Of a DNA stretch of 64,000 nucleotides, positions 25,801 to 33,989 are shown piece after piece. Location: positions 1 to 64,000 of the forward strand of contig NZ_JAADZV010000009.1 in NCBI RefSeq assembly GCF_010645075.1, in the 5' to 3' direction. This DNA is from Flavobacterium limi. GTDB taxonomy: Bacteria; Bacteroidota; Bacteroidia; Flavobacteriales; Flavobacteriaceae. The notes beneath the pieces were generated by a model. It searched no databases. It saw only the letters and a program-made list of their open reading frames with translations, and was not told the origin of the DNA. The position numbers and the translations under genes were made by a program. How positions within the stretch are numbered: the stretch's first letter is position 1; every line of letters begins with the position of its first letter.

Positions 25801-26039
25801 ATATCCGTTTGAAAACTGTTACACTGGGATACACTTTACCAAAAAACATTGCTTCAAAAATCAAAACCAAAAGCGTCAAATTTTATGTTTCAGCACAAAA
25901 TTTAGTTACCTGGACCAAGTACAGTGGTTTTGATCCGGAAATTAGTTCATACGGACAAAGTAATTTATTGCCTGGTATCGATTACGGAGCTTATCCAACT
26001 TCAAAAACATTTATTAGTGGTATTAATGTCACTTTTTAA
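22887..26039 (+). CDS. SusC/RagA family TonB-dependent outer-membrane transporter 1
   Basis: TonB-dependent transporter of 1050 aa that imports a bound ligand across the outer membrane with its SusD partner. A signal peptide covers 1-22 (INLILWVTILLLSLKFQAQ), a carboxypeptidase-D-like regulatory domain about 30-108 (GTVLDKITQQPLPGVNVQIK), the plug about 112-225 (ELVVVGYGTQSKKNITG, LYVIDGIL, LKDASATAIYGSRGANGVI), and the remainder the 22-strand barrel ending in the terminal Phe of VTF. First gene of the sulfur operon. The neighbouring sulfatases suggest a sulfate ester as ligand; the exact ligand is unknown. Confidence 0.93.
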   Translation: MKKNINLILWVTILLLSLKFQAQNTQFIINSTLNGTVLDKITQQPLPGVNVQIKGTTHGVTTDIDGKFFFETGQKFPYTLIVSIIGYKRLQVVADGSPITIELEEDVQQLKELVVVGYGTQSKKNITGSVSSIPKASLNQVTSSADNLLRGAVAGVVVTQSSGQPGASSSIRIRGGNSITGGNEPLYVIDGILVYNDNNNGSAGISFAGAGVNVLSTLNPSDIESIEVLKDASATAIYGSRGANGVILITTKKGKKGQNNITYQGYFGFQNITKKLDLLNASEWATLRNDIQTGLGQTPSFTSQQIEDFKTTGNYDWQDAAFRKGAPIQNHQLSFSGGDETSRYSVSANYFKQDGIIIGSDFRRLSLRINYEKDVTDLFRFGVTATITNSDFNGMSANSSSAALTAPNTLAGVLLTAPVVPIRNQDGTFNVKNNPYVASINGYISNPINDLENITNETKINRTLSSLWGEYKLAKNLALKSTLNADIISTKQNYYAPSNTTNGIETKGYASVGNKLVGSVLNENTLNYNTSFGEDKHQLSALAGYTIQYSKGEVATSGATNFNNDLSGYNALQDGNPIKPTSDAYESVLESWLGRVNYSYLNRYNLSVSARADGSSRFGSESKWGFFSSAGFSWNVTEEDFAKNIKGVDNIKLRLSAGTTGNQEIGDYLFLASLGSVNYSFGGTIYTGFAPIRLSNEKLKWEKTTQYNTGLDFDFLNKRISLVLDAYYKKTTDLLVYIPIPLTTGNTSVLQNIGAVENKGFEIGIITENIKTDSFSWNSNFNYSINKNKVLEIGNGIQQFFPVAPSGVLNLQQPVIVKVGQPLGTFWGYRTDGVFQNQDEINTQPTLNSIANTKPGDRRYKDISGPNGVPDGKITAAYDKVNLGSAQPKFVASLNNTLVYRDFDLNLFFQGAFGSKIYNAINQQLEIPTLGNNAAGALRDHWTTANPSGEIPRAANSPATVVSDRYIEDGSYIRLKTVTLGYTLPKNIASKIKTKSVKFYVSAQNLVTWTKYSGFDPEISSYGQSNLLPGIDYGAYPTSKTFISGINVTF

Positions 26040-26056
26040 TTAAAAAATAAAACAAG

Positions 26057-27529
26057 ATGAAAAAGTTTATATTACTCTCAATAAGTACGATTCTACTGGC
26101 ATCGTGCACAGATTTAGATGTGACACCAACATCATTTGTTACCAAAGAAAATTTTTATAATACCGATGACGATGCCATTGCAAGTGTTACTGCTGTATAT
26201 GCTTCCTTAAGTTATGACGGAACCGAGCAAAGTCTTTTTGGAAGAAACCTTTACTTCCTGACAGACATGGGAACTGATTATGCTGCAGCGGGAGCATCGG
26301 CCATTAACCAAAACGTACGTGCCATTAGTGCTTTGTCTTATGATGCCAATACAGACAGGGTTCAGGTAGCGTGGAGACAAATTTACAGCGGTGTCAACAG
26401 AGCCAATATTGCGATTGACAATATTCCGAAAGTTCAGGGTACTGAGACACTCAAAGCCAGATTGATTAACGAAGCTAAGTTTATAAGAGCGTTGCTTTAT
26501 TTTCATGCTGTTCGTTTATGGGGAGGTGTTCCGTTAGTTTTACATGAACCGAAATCGTTGGCCATTGAAGATTTAAAAGCAGACAGAGCGACTGTAGATG
26601 AAGTATATACCCAAATTATTAAAGATTTGACAGATGCCGAAGCGCTTCCTACAACATACACAGGTACTAATGTGGGCCGTGCAACATCGGGAGCCGCAAA
26701 AGCGATTTTAGCAAAAGTATATCTAACGAGAAAAGACTGGCCAAATGCTATTTTGAAAGCAAAAGAAGTTATTAACGGAGGATATGGCTATGGTCTTTTC
26801 ACCAACTTTTCGGATATTTTTAATAAAGCTACTAAAAACGGAAAAGAGCATATTTTCTCTGTTCAGTTTGAACCAAATCAGGCCGGAAACGGAAGCAGCG
26901 GAAGCACTTTCATGAGAACTTCTTTTGCAGGATTTGCGCCTGTTGAACCTGCAGATATTATCTCAGATGTAAGTTTGTTTTATGATATCTACGCTGCAGG
27001 CGATACGCGCAGGGATGCTACTTATGCCAAACAATTACTTAATCCGGCAACCGGTTTATTGTACACTTTTCCAAAACCTATTTTTAGAAAATACCTGGAT
27101 GTTACCATTTTATCTAATGGTGCGAATGTGTCTATTAACTTTCCGATTATTCGTTATGCTGATATTCTGGTAACATTAGCAGAAGCCATAAATGAACAGG
27201 AAAATGCGCCAACAGCCGAAGCTTATGAAGCCATCAATAAAGTGAGAAGGAGAGCCTTTGGAAAACCAATTGATACGCCTGATACAACAGTAGATTTAGC
27301 AGGACTAACCAAAGAACAATTTAAGGAAGCGATTTTTACAGAACGTACAAAAGAGTTTGCTCAGGAAGGACAACGCTGGTTTGATCTGGTTCGTTGGGGA
27401 AGACTGGTTTCTGAAGTAAAAAAAGTACCCGGAAAATCAGCCGTTTCAGAAAGGAACAATTTATATCCGATTCCTCAAAGCGAAAGAGATCAAAATCCGG
27501 ACGGATTACCACAAAACTTAGGATATTAA
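26057..27529 (+). CDS. SusD/RagB family surface lipoprotein 1
   Basis: Ligand-capturing outer-membrane lipoprotein of 490 aa that forms the lid of SusC 1. Lipobox LLASC with lipidated Cys17. SusD features: ENFYNTDDDAIASVTAVYAS, a TPR-like helical region (LINEAKFIRALLYFHAVRLW, GAAKAILAKVYL) and the C-terminal FTERTKEFAQEGQRWFDLVRWG, NLYPIPQSERDQNP. Starts 17 bp after susC 1, the usual pair arrangement. Confidence 0.93.
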   Translation: MKKFILLSISTILLASCTDLDVTPTSFVTKENFYNTDDDAIASVTAVYASLSYDGTEQSLFGRNLYFLTDMGTDYAAAGASAINQNVRAISALSYDANTDRVQVAWRQIYSGVNRANIAIDNIPKVQGTETLKARLINEAKFIRALLYFHAVRLWGGVPLVLHEPKSLAIEDLKADRATVDEVYTQIIKDLTDAEALPTTYTGTNVGRATSGAAKAILAKVYLTRKDWPNAILKAKEVINGGYGYGLFTNFSDIFNKATKNGKEHIFSVQFEPNQAGNGSSGSTFMRTSFAGFAPVEPADIISDVSLFYDIYAAGDTRRDATYAKQLLNPATGLLYTFPKPIFRKYLDVTILSNGANVSINFPIIRYADILVTLAEAINEQENAPTAEAYEAINKVRRRAFGKPIDTPDTTVDLAGLTKEQFKEAIFTERTKEFAQEGQRWFDLVRWGRLVSEVKKVPGKSAVSERNNLYPIPQSERDQNPDGLPQNLGY

Positions 27530-27554
27530 TAACCAACCATAAAAAATTATAATC

Positions 27555-29474
27555 ATGAAAAATTTCAAAAATAACTTTACAATCAAAAGTCCGCAAAAAG
27601 GCCTTTTGATTACTGCGTTGCTTGTAGCTCAACTTGGCATTGCACAAAATCAGCCAAATGCAGATTTTAAAGGAACTGTCGGTAAAACATTGGCTGAATC
27701 AAAAGAATACTGGCCAGAACCGGTAAAAGCTCCTGCAGGTGCTCCCAACGTAGTTTGGATTTTGCTGGATGACGTAGGTTTTGGAGCTTCAAGTGCTTTT
27801 GGAGGTCTAATTGAAACACCAACTTTTGATGCTTTGGCAAATAACGGATTACGTTATACCAATTTTCATACAACAGCCATCTGCGCCCCTACCCGTGCCG
27901 CTTTGCTAACCGGAAGAAATTCAGGAAGAGTTCACGTTAGCGGTTTCTCCCATACTATTTTGTCAGCAGGTTTTCCTGGCTGGGACGGAAGAATTCCATC
28001 TGACAAAGGAACCATCGCTGAAATTTTACGCGAGAACGGCTATAACACTTTTGCAGTTGGTAAATATGGTGTAACTCCTGATGAAGAAGCTACTGATGCA
28101 GGTCCGTTTGACAGATGGCCAACCGGAAAAGGCTTTGATCATTTTTACGGATTCTTAGGATCACAAACCGATCAGTACAATCCGGATCTAGTAGAAGATC
28201 AGGTACACATAAAACCGGACGGACGCCACTTAAACGAACTGATTACGGATAAAGCTATCAGTTACATTCAAAAACAACAAAAAGCAGCACCCGGAAAACC
28301 GTTCTTTTTATACTACGCTCCCGGAGCCGCTCATGCACCACATCAGGTAGCTACAAAATGGAGTGATGCTTACAAAGGAAAATTTGACGAAGGCTGGGAT
28401 GTATACCGTGAAAAAGTATTGGCTAACCAAAAGAAACTGGGTGTAATTCCTGCTAATGCGGTGTTGCCGGAACGTAATCCGCTGATTGGGGAATGGAAAA
28501 AATTATCTCCGGACCAAAAGAAAGTCTATGCAAGATTCATGGAGGTTTATGCCGGATTTTTGACTTATACCGATGCAGAAATCGGAAGGGTTGTCAATTA
28601 TTTAAAAGAAACCAATCAGTTTGATAATACCGTGATTTTTGTTGCCATTGGAGATAACGGAGCCAGTAAAGAAGGAAGTCTGGTGGGGACCATTAACCAA
28701 AATCTCTTTGCTCAGGGCGTTTCTGACGAAAAAAATCTTCAGGACAATTTAGCCAATATTGGCGAAATCGGAACACCTCAGGGTCTTAACACCAATTACC
28801 CTTTAGGCTGGGCACAGGCGACCAATGCCCCTTTCAAAAACTGGAAACAGGATGCACAATCTGAAGGAGGAACACGCAACCCGTTAATTATTCATTATCC
28901 AAAAGGAATTAAGGATAAGGGCGGAATCAGAAATCAGTACAGTCATGTAAACGATATTCTTCCTACTACCCTTGATATTGCAGGAATAAAAGCTCCGGAA
29001 TATATCAAAGGAATCAAACAGGATATCATTCAGGGATCTTCTTTATACACTTCTTTAAACGATGCCAAAGCAGAATCTCTTCACAAAATACAATACTACT
29101 ACATTTTTGGAAACAGAGCAATTTACAAAGATGGCTGGAAAGCTGCTGCAGCGCATCCGGATCCGTTTACTTTGCTAAAAACTGCAGGTAAAAATGGATT
29201 TCCGCAGGCAAGCAATTTTGATAATGATGTTTGGGAATTATACAACTTAAACGAAGATTTTAACGAACGTAATAACCTGGCTAAAAAGTATCCTGAAAAA
29301 TTAGAGGAACTTAAAAAACTGTTTGATGAACAGGCCAAAGAAAACAATGTTTACCCATTAATTGACTGGCAGGATGTATTGGGCAGAAAAATCCACAATA
29401 CCGGTGCTGACAAAGGCAAAAACCTTCAGGAACTGATTAAAGAAGCAACGAAACCGGGAAGTGTGCAAGAATAA
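27555..29474 (+). CDS. Arylsulfatase-like protein 1 (active-site histidines replaced)
   Basis: Exported sulfatase-family protein of 639 aa with signal peptide (LLITALLVAQLGIAQ). The formylglycine precursor Cys110 lies in CAPTRAALLTGR and metal ligands Asp72-Asp73 in WILLDDVGF. Compared with the two related sulfatases in this operon, several His positions are changed: GRNHH is GRNSG, GKWH/GKYH is GKYG (Lys170 kept, His to Gly172), QYHP is QYNP (Asn209), and the GTHxP region has Arg. It also lacks their C-terminal LamG-like domain. It may have an altered substrate or reduced hydrolysis. Third gene after susC/susD. Confidence 0.88.
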   Translation: MKNFKNNFTIKSPQKGLLITALLVAQLGIAQNQPNADFKGTVGKTLAESKEYWPEPVKAPAGAPNVVWILLDDVGFGASSAFGGLIETPTFDALANNGLRYTNFHTTAICAPTRAALLTGRNSGRVHVSGFSHTILSAGFPGWDGRIPSDKGTIAEILRENGYNTFAVGKYGVTPDEEATDAGPFDRWPTGKGFDHFYGFLGSQTDQYNPDLVEDQVHIKPDGRHLNELITDKAISYIQKQQKAAPGKPFFLYYAPGAAHAPHQVATKWSDAYKGKFDEGWDVYREKVLANQKKLGVIPANAVLPERNPLIGEWKKLSPDQKKVYARFMEVYAGFLTYTDAEIGRVVNYLKETNQFDNTVIFVAIGDNGASKEGSLVGTINQNLFAQGVSDEKNLQDNLANIGEIGTPQGLNTNYPLGWAQATNAPFKNWKQDAQSEGGTRNPLIIHYPKGIKDKGGIRNQYSHVNDILPTTLDIAGIKAPEYIKGIKQDIIQGSSLYTSLNDAKAESLHKIQYYYIFGNRAIYKDGWKAAAAHPDPFTLLKTAGKNGFPQASNFDNDVWELYNLNEDFNERNNLAKKYPEKLEELKKLFDEQAKENNVYPLIDWQDVLGRKIHNTGADKGKNLQELIKEATKPGSVQE

Positions 29475-29488
29475 TTAAATAAAATTTC

Positions 29489-29529
29489 AGAGCTATTGAG
29501 CATTCTCAAAAGAGTGTTTTAATAGCTCT
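29489..29529 (+). terminator. Stem-loop after sulfatase 1
   Basis: AGAGCTATT (29489-29497) / AATAGCTCT (29521-29529) with an inner imperfect stem. No clear T run, so it may be an mRNA processing or stabilising hairpin within the operon. Confidence 0.4.
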
Positions 29530-29794
29530 TATTTAAAAAGCAACTTTAAAATTCGAAGATTGGAGTCAGGCTGATCTGATTTGAAGCTCTTTTATATACA
29601 AAACCTTAGACTCCCGCTCAGGGTTACAGTTTCTCAAATTAGAAATTTTGGATATAAAAATTCTACTAAATACATATAATTAAAGAAATAAAAAATATCC
29701 AAAAGCAAGCATTAAACCTATAAGAATCAACAAATATTTTTAAAACAAAACAGACCACAGCCTAAGCATAACGATAACTTCAAAATCAATAATA

Positions 29795-29914
29795 ATGAAA
29801 CCTATCAGCTTTAAATATATCATAAAAAAGATTATTGCCGGAAGTATCCTTTTCGGATTGCCTTTGACTCTTTTAGCTGGGGTTTTGGCATTATTGTATC
29901 TAATTTTTAAATAA
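29795..29914 (+). CDS. Small membrane protein A (39 aa)
   Basis: MKPISFKYIIKKII then a single hydrophobic segment (GSILFGLPLTLLAGVLALL) and a short basic end. Paralogous to the 39-aa protein at 30108-30227: both have the pattern MK.I....I.KKI..G.ILF..PL..LAG.LAL. It lies 6 bp before a 57-aa ORF. The presence of two homologous copies of equal length supports that it is a real gene. Function unknown. Confidence 0.65.
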   Translation: MKPISFKYIIKKIIAGSILFGLPLTLLAGVLALLYLIFK

Positions 29915-29920
29915 TAAATC

Positions 29921-30094
29921 ATGGCTGAAGTAAAACAGGAAGTTGTAGAAATATCCAGCACGGACAATAAAATTACCGAAGAAACTAATTTTTATATAAA
30001 TCAACTGGAAGTGATAGAGGCACTACTAGTTACAGGAAAGGAAGAAAAAAAAAATATACAGTTTATCCTGTTCCTGACTAAAATATTAAACTAA
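29921..30094 (+). CDS. Hypothetical small protein (57 aa) between two membrane miniproteins
   Basis: Starts MAEVKQEVVEISSTDNK, acidic and soluble in its first half, with a hydrophobic end (IQFILFLTKILN). Spacing to both neighbours (6 bp and 13 bp) fits an operon. No family recognised; coding status rests on tight packing and frame. Confidence 0.5.
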   Translation: MAEVKQEVVEISSTDNKITEETNFYINQLEVIEALLVTGKEEKKNIQFILFLTKILN

Positions 30095-30107
30095 AAAAAC
30101 ACATAAT

Positions 30108-30227
30108 ATGAAACTAATCGATTATCAAATTATAGGCAAAAAGATTGTCGTAGGAACAATTCTTTTTTTAGTTCCGCTGGCAATTCTGGCCGGAGGTTTA
30201 GCACTAATCAATCAATTTTTAAAATAA
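30108..30227 (+). CDS. Small membrane protein B (39 aa), paralogue of A
   Basis: MKLIDYQIIGKKIVVG followed by one membrane segment (TILFLVPLAILAGGLALI) and NQFLK. Same length and pattern as protein A. It ends 6 bp before the membrane hydroxylase gene, so it could be a small subunit or partner of that enzyme. This is inference from position. Confidence 0.65.
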   Translation: MKLIDYQIIGKKIVVGTILFLVPLAILAGGLALINQFLK

Positions 30228-30233
30228 GAAATC

Positions 30234-31295
30234 ATGGCAACAGTTCACAATTCAAATAAAAATCTGACAAGAGATTTAAGCATCAGTCTTTTTATCTACA
30301 CACTGCCTGTTTTGGCAATTTACCTGTATTTTAAATTAAGTAACGGTCTTGTAAGCGAATCACATATTGCATTACCGGCTTTTTTGGAATTTGCAAAACC
30401 GGCTTTCGAAAATATCCGTACCTGGGGATTAACTGTTTTTATGATTGTGTTGGGAATCATCGAATTTACAGCTGGCTTATATGATGACGAATGGACAGGC
30501 GAAGAACGTAAAATAGATATTGTGAGTTTCCTGGCTCCAAAGTTAATTTTACCTGCGGTTATTGCTTTTTTCAGTTTAAAAGTTTTACCGGTTTTGATTC
30601 CGAATCTTGAAAATTCACTTTCATGGGTTCCGTTTTGGGGCGGCTTTTTCCTGATTGCTGTTGCTGATGATTTAACCCAGTACTGGTACCATCGTCTGCA
30701 TCATCAGATTCCGTTTTTGTGGCGTTTTCACAGAACGCATCACTCGGCTCCGTACATGGGAATGGCAATGCTTTCTAGACAAAATTTTATATATACCATC
30801 TTTTTCTCTCAAATATACTTAACAGCTACATTGACCTTTTTAGGCTTAGGATTGCCTGCTTTGTTTGTTCTGGTCATTAAAAGTTTGATCACTTTGGGTG
30901 CACATTCGAGCATTGCCTGGGATAAACCTTTCTACAAGTACAAAGTTTTACATCCAATTGAATGGGTATTGGAACGTTTGATTTCGACTCCGGCCACGCA
31001 CCATGCACATCACGCAGATACCAGCGGAGACGGTGTTGGACACTTCAAAGGCAACTTTGGCAATATGTTTTTTATCTGGGATGTGATATTCGGAACAGGT
31101 TTGATTACACGTCAGTTTCCAAAATCATACGGAATCAAATCCTACAAACAGGAAGAATGGTATGCACAGTTTCTTTGGCCAATATTCAAATCTAAAAAAG
31201 AAGGAAGCGCTCTTGCCGAAGGTGTTCTTTCAGTACCCTTAAAGCAAAATCCGGTTGTTGAAAACCAGCCCGTATTCGAAACCGCTCAATCTTAA
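30234..31295 (+). CDS. Sterol desaturase / fatty acid hydroxylase family membrane protein
   Basis: Di-iron integral membrane oxygenase of 353 aa with about five membrane segments. The histidine boxes are YWYHRLHHQ, RFHRTHHSAP and ATHHAHHAD, followed by FGTGL, as in the fatty acid hydroxylase superfamily. Substrate unknown: hydroxylation of a lipid, or of an imported sulfated compound, are both possible. It sits between the membrane miniproteins and the rhodanese-thioredoxin gene within the sulfatase operon. Confidence 0.87.
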   Translation: MATVHNSNKNLTRDLSISLFIYTLPVLAIYLYFKLSNGLVSESHIALPAFLEFAKPAFENIRTWGLTVFMIVLGIIEFTAGLYDDEWTGEERKIDIVSFLAPKLILPAVIAFFSLKVLPVLIPNLENSLSWVPFWGGFFLIAVADDLTQYWYHRLHHQIPFLWRFHRTHHSAPYMGMAMLSRQNFIYTIFFSQIYLTATLTFLGLGLPALFVLVIKSLITLGAHSSIAWDKPFYKYKVLHPIEWVLERLISTPATHHAHHADTSGDGVGHFKGNFGNMFFIWDVIFGTGLITRQFPKSYGIKSYKQEEWYAQFLWPIFKSKKEGSALAEGVLSVPLKQNPVVENQPVFETAQS

Positions 31296-31301
31296 ACTAT
31301 C

Positions 31302-32019
31302 ATGAAAAATAAAATATTTAAAAACAGCATTTCAGCCCTAACCCTGCTTTTTACAGTTATTGGTCTGGCACAAAATAAAAGTTCTAATACAGTATCACTA
31401 GATGTGTATTACAGTAAAATTCAGGCAGAAAAAAATCCGCAGATTATTGATGCGAGAGGTCCGGAAGAGTTTGCTTTAAACCATATTAACGGAGCGGTAA
31501 ATTTTAATCTGGAATCAAAGGATTATGAGCAGCAGCTGGCAAAACTGGATAAAACAAAACCCGTTTTTACCTATTCTATCGGTGCCGGAAGAAGTGTCTG
31601 GCTCGCTGATGATTTATTAAAAAAAAGGTTTTAAAGAAGCTTACAGTTTAGAAGGCGGAATTGCCAACTGGATTGGTAACGGAAAACCGTTTTATGCCAA
31701 TTCAAAAAGTAAATTGACGTTAGCAGAATACAATAAAATCATCGCTGAAAACAAAGATGTTTTAGTAGATATCGGATCCATTTATTGTGGTGCCTGCAAA
31801 AAAGTAAAACCGGTTCTGGAAACTATTAAAACGCAATATGGAACCAATTTAAAAGTCATAGAAATTGATCTGGAAGACAATCCACAATTTATAGCCGACC
31901 TCAAGATAATTAAAGTTTTTCCAACCCTGATTTTATACAAAAACGGCAAAATCATTTTCAAGAAAGAAGGTACAGCCGATTTGAAAAAACAGGTTGATTT
32001 GGCTTTGGCACAAAATTAA
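31302..32019 (+). pseudogene. Exported rhodanese-thioredoxin protein, frameshifted at an A8 run
   Basis: Signal peptide (SALTLLFTVIGLAQ), then a rhodanese domain (NPQIIDARGPEEFALNHINGAVNF) and a thioredoxin domain with CGAC (YCGACKKVKP) and VFPTLILYKNG. The frame breaks at an eight-A run (31619-31626): one extra A restores LLKKKGFKEAYSLEGGIANW and joins both halves. The rhodanese nucleophile Cys is replaced by Ser (FTYSIGAGRS), so that domain is probably inactive as a sulfurtransferase. Either a real mutation, ribosomal or polymerase slippage on the A run, or a sequencing error. Six bp after the hydroxylase gene. Confidence 0.75.
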
Positions 32020-32082
32020 TAACAGCCATGCCCCAATCTAATAATGCAGTTTAGTTAAGTTGTTTTTTGTTTTTTTTGCTAT

Positions 32083-32108
32083 CCTACAAGGTCCAACAAC
32101 CTTGTAGG
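32083..32108. repeat. Short inverted repeat before sulfatase 2
   Basis: CCTACAAGGT (32083-32092) / ACCTTGTAGG (32099-32108), perfect 10-bp stem with a 6-nt loop in the 166-bp gap. Not followed by a strong T run. Confidence 0.45.
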
Positions 32109-32185
32109 TTTATCAATTTGAAATCAATCAAATCAGCCGGATTGCAGGCAAAAACATTTCCTCCCTTTTAAATACCACAACATAT

Positions 32186-33805
32186 ATGGCAAGATTTAAA
32201 AAAATCAAAAAGATTGGTTTACCCATTTTAATTGTCCTTCTGATTGCTGCAATATTTTTATTCTGGCCTATCAATACTGACAGAACATTAATAAAAGCAG
32301 ATGCAAAATTAGCTGAAGGAAAAGCAGCATTTTTATCCAAAAAAGACACTTCTAATACTTCAGAAAAAAAACCGAATATTATCATTCTTCTGGCTGATGA
32401 TTTAGGCAAATACGACATTTCATTATACGGAGGAAAATCGACTCCTACACCACAAATAGATGCTCTGGCGGCTTCGGGAGTAACTTTTACTGAAGGTTAT
32501 GTTTCGTCTTCAATTTGTTCTCCTTCGAGAGCGGGTTTGCTTACTGGCCGTTATCAGGAGCGATTTGGTCACGAATTTCAGCCCGGAGACCGATATCCAA
32601 AAAACAATCTGGAATATTATGCCTTTAAATATCTGATTAATACCGATAGCTGGAGATTAAACCCAAAAATTGAATATCCAAGTGATGCTTCGATCGCTAC
32701 TCAGGGTCTGCCTCAGTCTGAAATTACGTTTGCCGACCTGGCGAAAAGAAAAGGATACAGCACCGCCATTATCGGAAAATGGCATTTGGGACATAACAAA
32801 GGATTTTTCCCATTGGACAGAGGTTTCGATTATCATTACGGATTTTATCAGGCCTTTTCGCTTTTTGCTCCCGAAGATGATAATCCGGATATCATCAATC
32901 ACCATCATAAAGATTTTACCGATAAAGTAATCTGGGGCAATGGCCGTGTTGGAATTGGACAAATTCGCCGTGATACTACCATCATCAAAGAGAAAGCGTA
33001 TTTAACTGAAAAATTTGCCGAAGAAGCAGAAGCTTTCATTGATAAAAATAAAACAAAACCGTTTTTACTGTATATTCCGTTTAATGCGCCACACACTCCT
33101 TTTCAGGTTCGCAAAAAATATTATGACCGTTTTCCTAATGTAAAAGATGAAAACAAACGCGTCTATTTTGCCATGATCAGTGCTTTGGATGATGTTATTG
33201 GAAGAATCAGGGCAAAAGTCAAAAAAGAAGGTCTTGAAGAAAATACCCTAATTATTTTTGCCAGTGATAATGGTGGTGCCAATTATACTTTTGCTACTAC
33301 AAACGCACCCCTCAAAGGAGGTAAATTCTCCCATTTTGAAGGCGGAATCAATGTGCCGTTTGCACTTTCGTGGAAAGGGAAAATCAAACCCAATACAGTT
33401 TACAAAACACCGGTAAGTTCGCTGGATATTTTCAGTACTATAGCGACTGCAATTCATTCTGATCTGCCAAAAGACCGTGTTTATGATGGTGTAGATCTAA
33501 TTAGCACTGTAAACAATAATAAAGAAGCCCATAAAAACTTATACTGGCGTTCCGGAGATGCAAAAGCCATCAGAAGTGGTGACTGGAAACTGATCATCAG
33601 CGGAAAAACATATGAAAAATGGCTTTATAATCTGGCTTCTGATAAATCTGAAAAAACAGATTTAGCCCAAAAAAATCCGTCAAAAGTAAAAGAACTTCAA
33701 ACTGCATTACAAAACTGGGAAAAAGGACTCGTAAAACCTTTATGGCCTAATTTAATGCATTATGAGTTTGACTTTGGAACACAAAAATACTTTGTCGATT
33801 TGTAA
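32186..33805 (+). CDS. Sulfatase 2
   Basis: Sulfatase of 539 aa with an N-terminal signal or anchor segment (GLPILIVLLIAAIFLF). Metal ligands Asp71-Asp72 (LLADDLGKYD), formylglycine precursor Cys111 in CSPSRAGLLTGRY (the canonical CxPSR form), GKWHLGHN with Lys and His intact, PHTPFQ and ASDNGG. A different subgroup from the three long arylsulfatases, closer to sulfatases of carbohydrate or small-molecule esters. Active-site Cys requires a formylglycine-generating system not found in this window. Followed by the leader element of susC 2. Confidence 0.9.
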   Translation: MARFKKIKKIGLPILIVLLIAAIFLFWPINTDRTLIKADAKLAEGKAAFLSKKDTSNTSEKKPNIIILLADDLGKYDISLYGGKSTPTPQIDALAASGVTFTEGYVSSSICSPSRAGLLTGRYQERFGHEFQPGDRYPKNNLEYYAFKYLINTDSWRLNPKIEYPSDASIATQGLPQSEITFADLAKRKGYSTAIIGKWHLGHNKGFFPLDRGFDYHYGFYQAFSLFAPEDDNPDIINHHHKDFTDKVIWGNGRVGIGQIRRDTTIIKEKAYLTEKFAEEAEAFIDKNKTKPFLLYIPFNAPHTPFQVRKKYYDRFPNVKDENKRVYFAMISALDDVIGRIRAKVKKEGLEENTLIIFASDNGGANYTFATTNAPLKGGKFSHFEGGINVPFALSWKGKIKPNTVYKTPVSSLDIFSTIATAIHSDLPKDRVYDGVDLISTVNNNKEAHKNLYWRSGDAKAIRSGDWKLIISGKTYEKWLYNLASDKSEKTDLAQKNPSKVKELQTALQNWEKGLVKPLWPNLMHYEFDFGTQKYFVDL

Positions 33806-33847
33806 CCGATCATTTTTGATTCAATAATAACCTTTAAAACAAATACA

Positions 33848-33868
33848 ATGAAAAGAAGCTGCTGCTAA
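33848..33868 (+). CDS. Leader peptide MKRSCC before the susC 2 hairpin
   Basis: Six-codon ORF ending TGC TGC TAA, 7 nt before the hairpin at 33876. Matches the position and character of MKKMHNHCCK (susC 1) and MKKMYSNC (susC 3). No Met-Cys-X-Cys-Cys promoter cassette is present here, so this copy would work within the operon 1 transcript. Confidence 0.6.
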   Translation: MKRSCC

Positions 33869-33875
33869 TAAAAAA

Positions 33876-33966
33876 GCCATTTCTGGTGGAACAGAAATGG
33901 CGAGGCTCAAAAAAGAATATTCAATCTAAAAGGAATGCAAAAATCTGGAAAATCAATGCATCCTTT
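33876..33966 (+). promoter_or_regulatory. Conserved leader RNA element of susC 2
   Basis: Stem GCCATTTCTG (33876-33885) / CAGAAATGGC (33892-33901), identical to the susC 1 stem but with loop GTGGAA, then GAGGCTC. A second stem AAAGGA-TGCA / TGCATCCTTT (33929-33966) precedes the susC start. It also contains AAAAAGAATATTCAATCT, found upstream of the uORF in the susC 1 leader (22653-22670). Confidence 0.6.
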
Positions 33967-33989
33967 CTTTATTAAACCAAAACAAAGTA

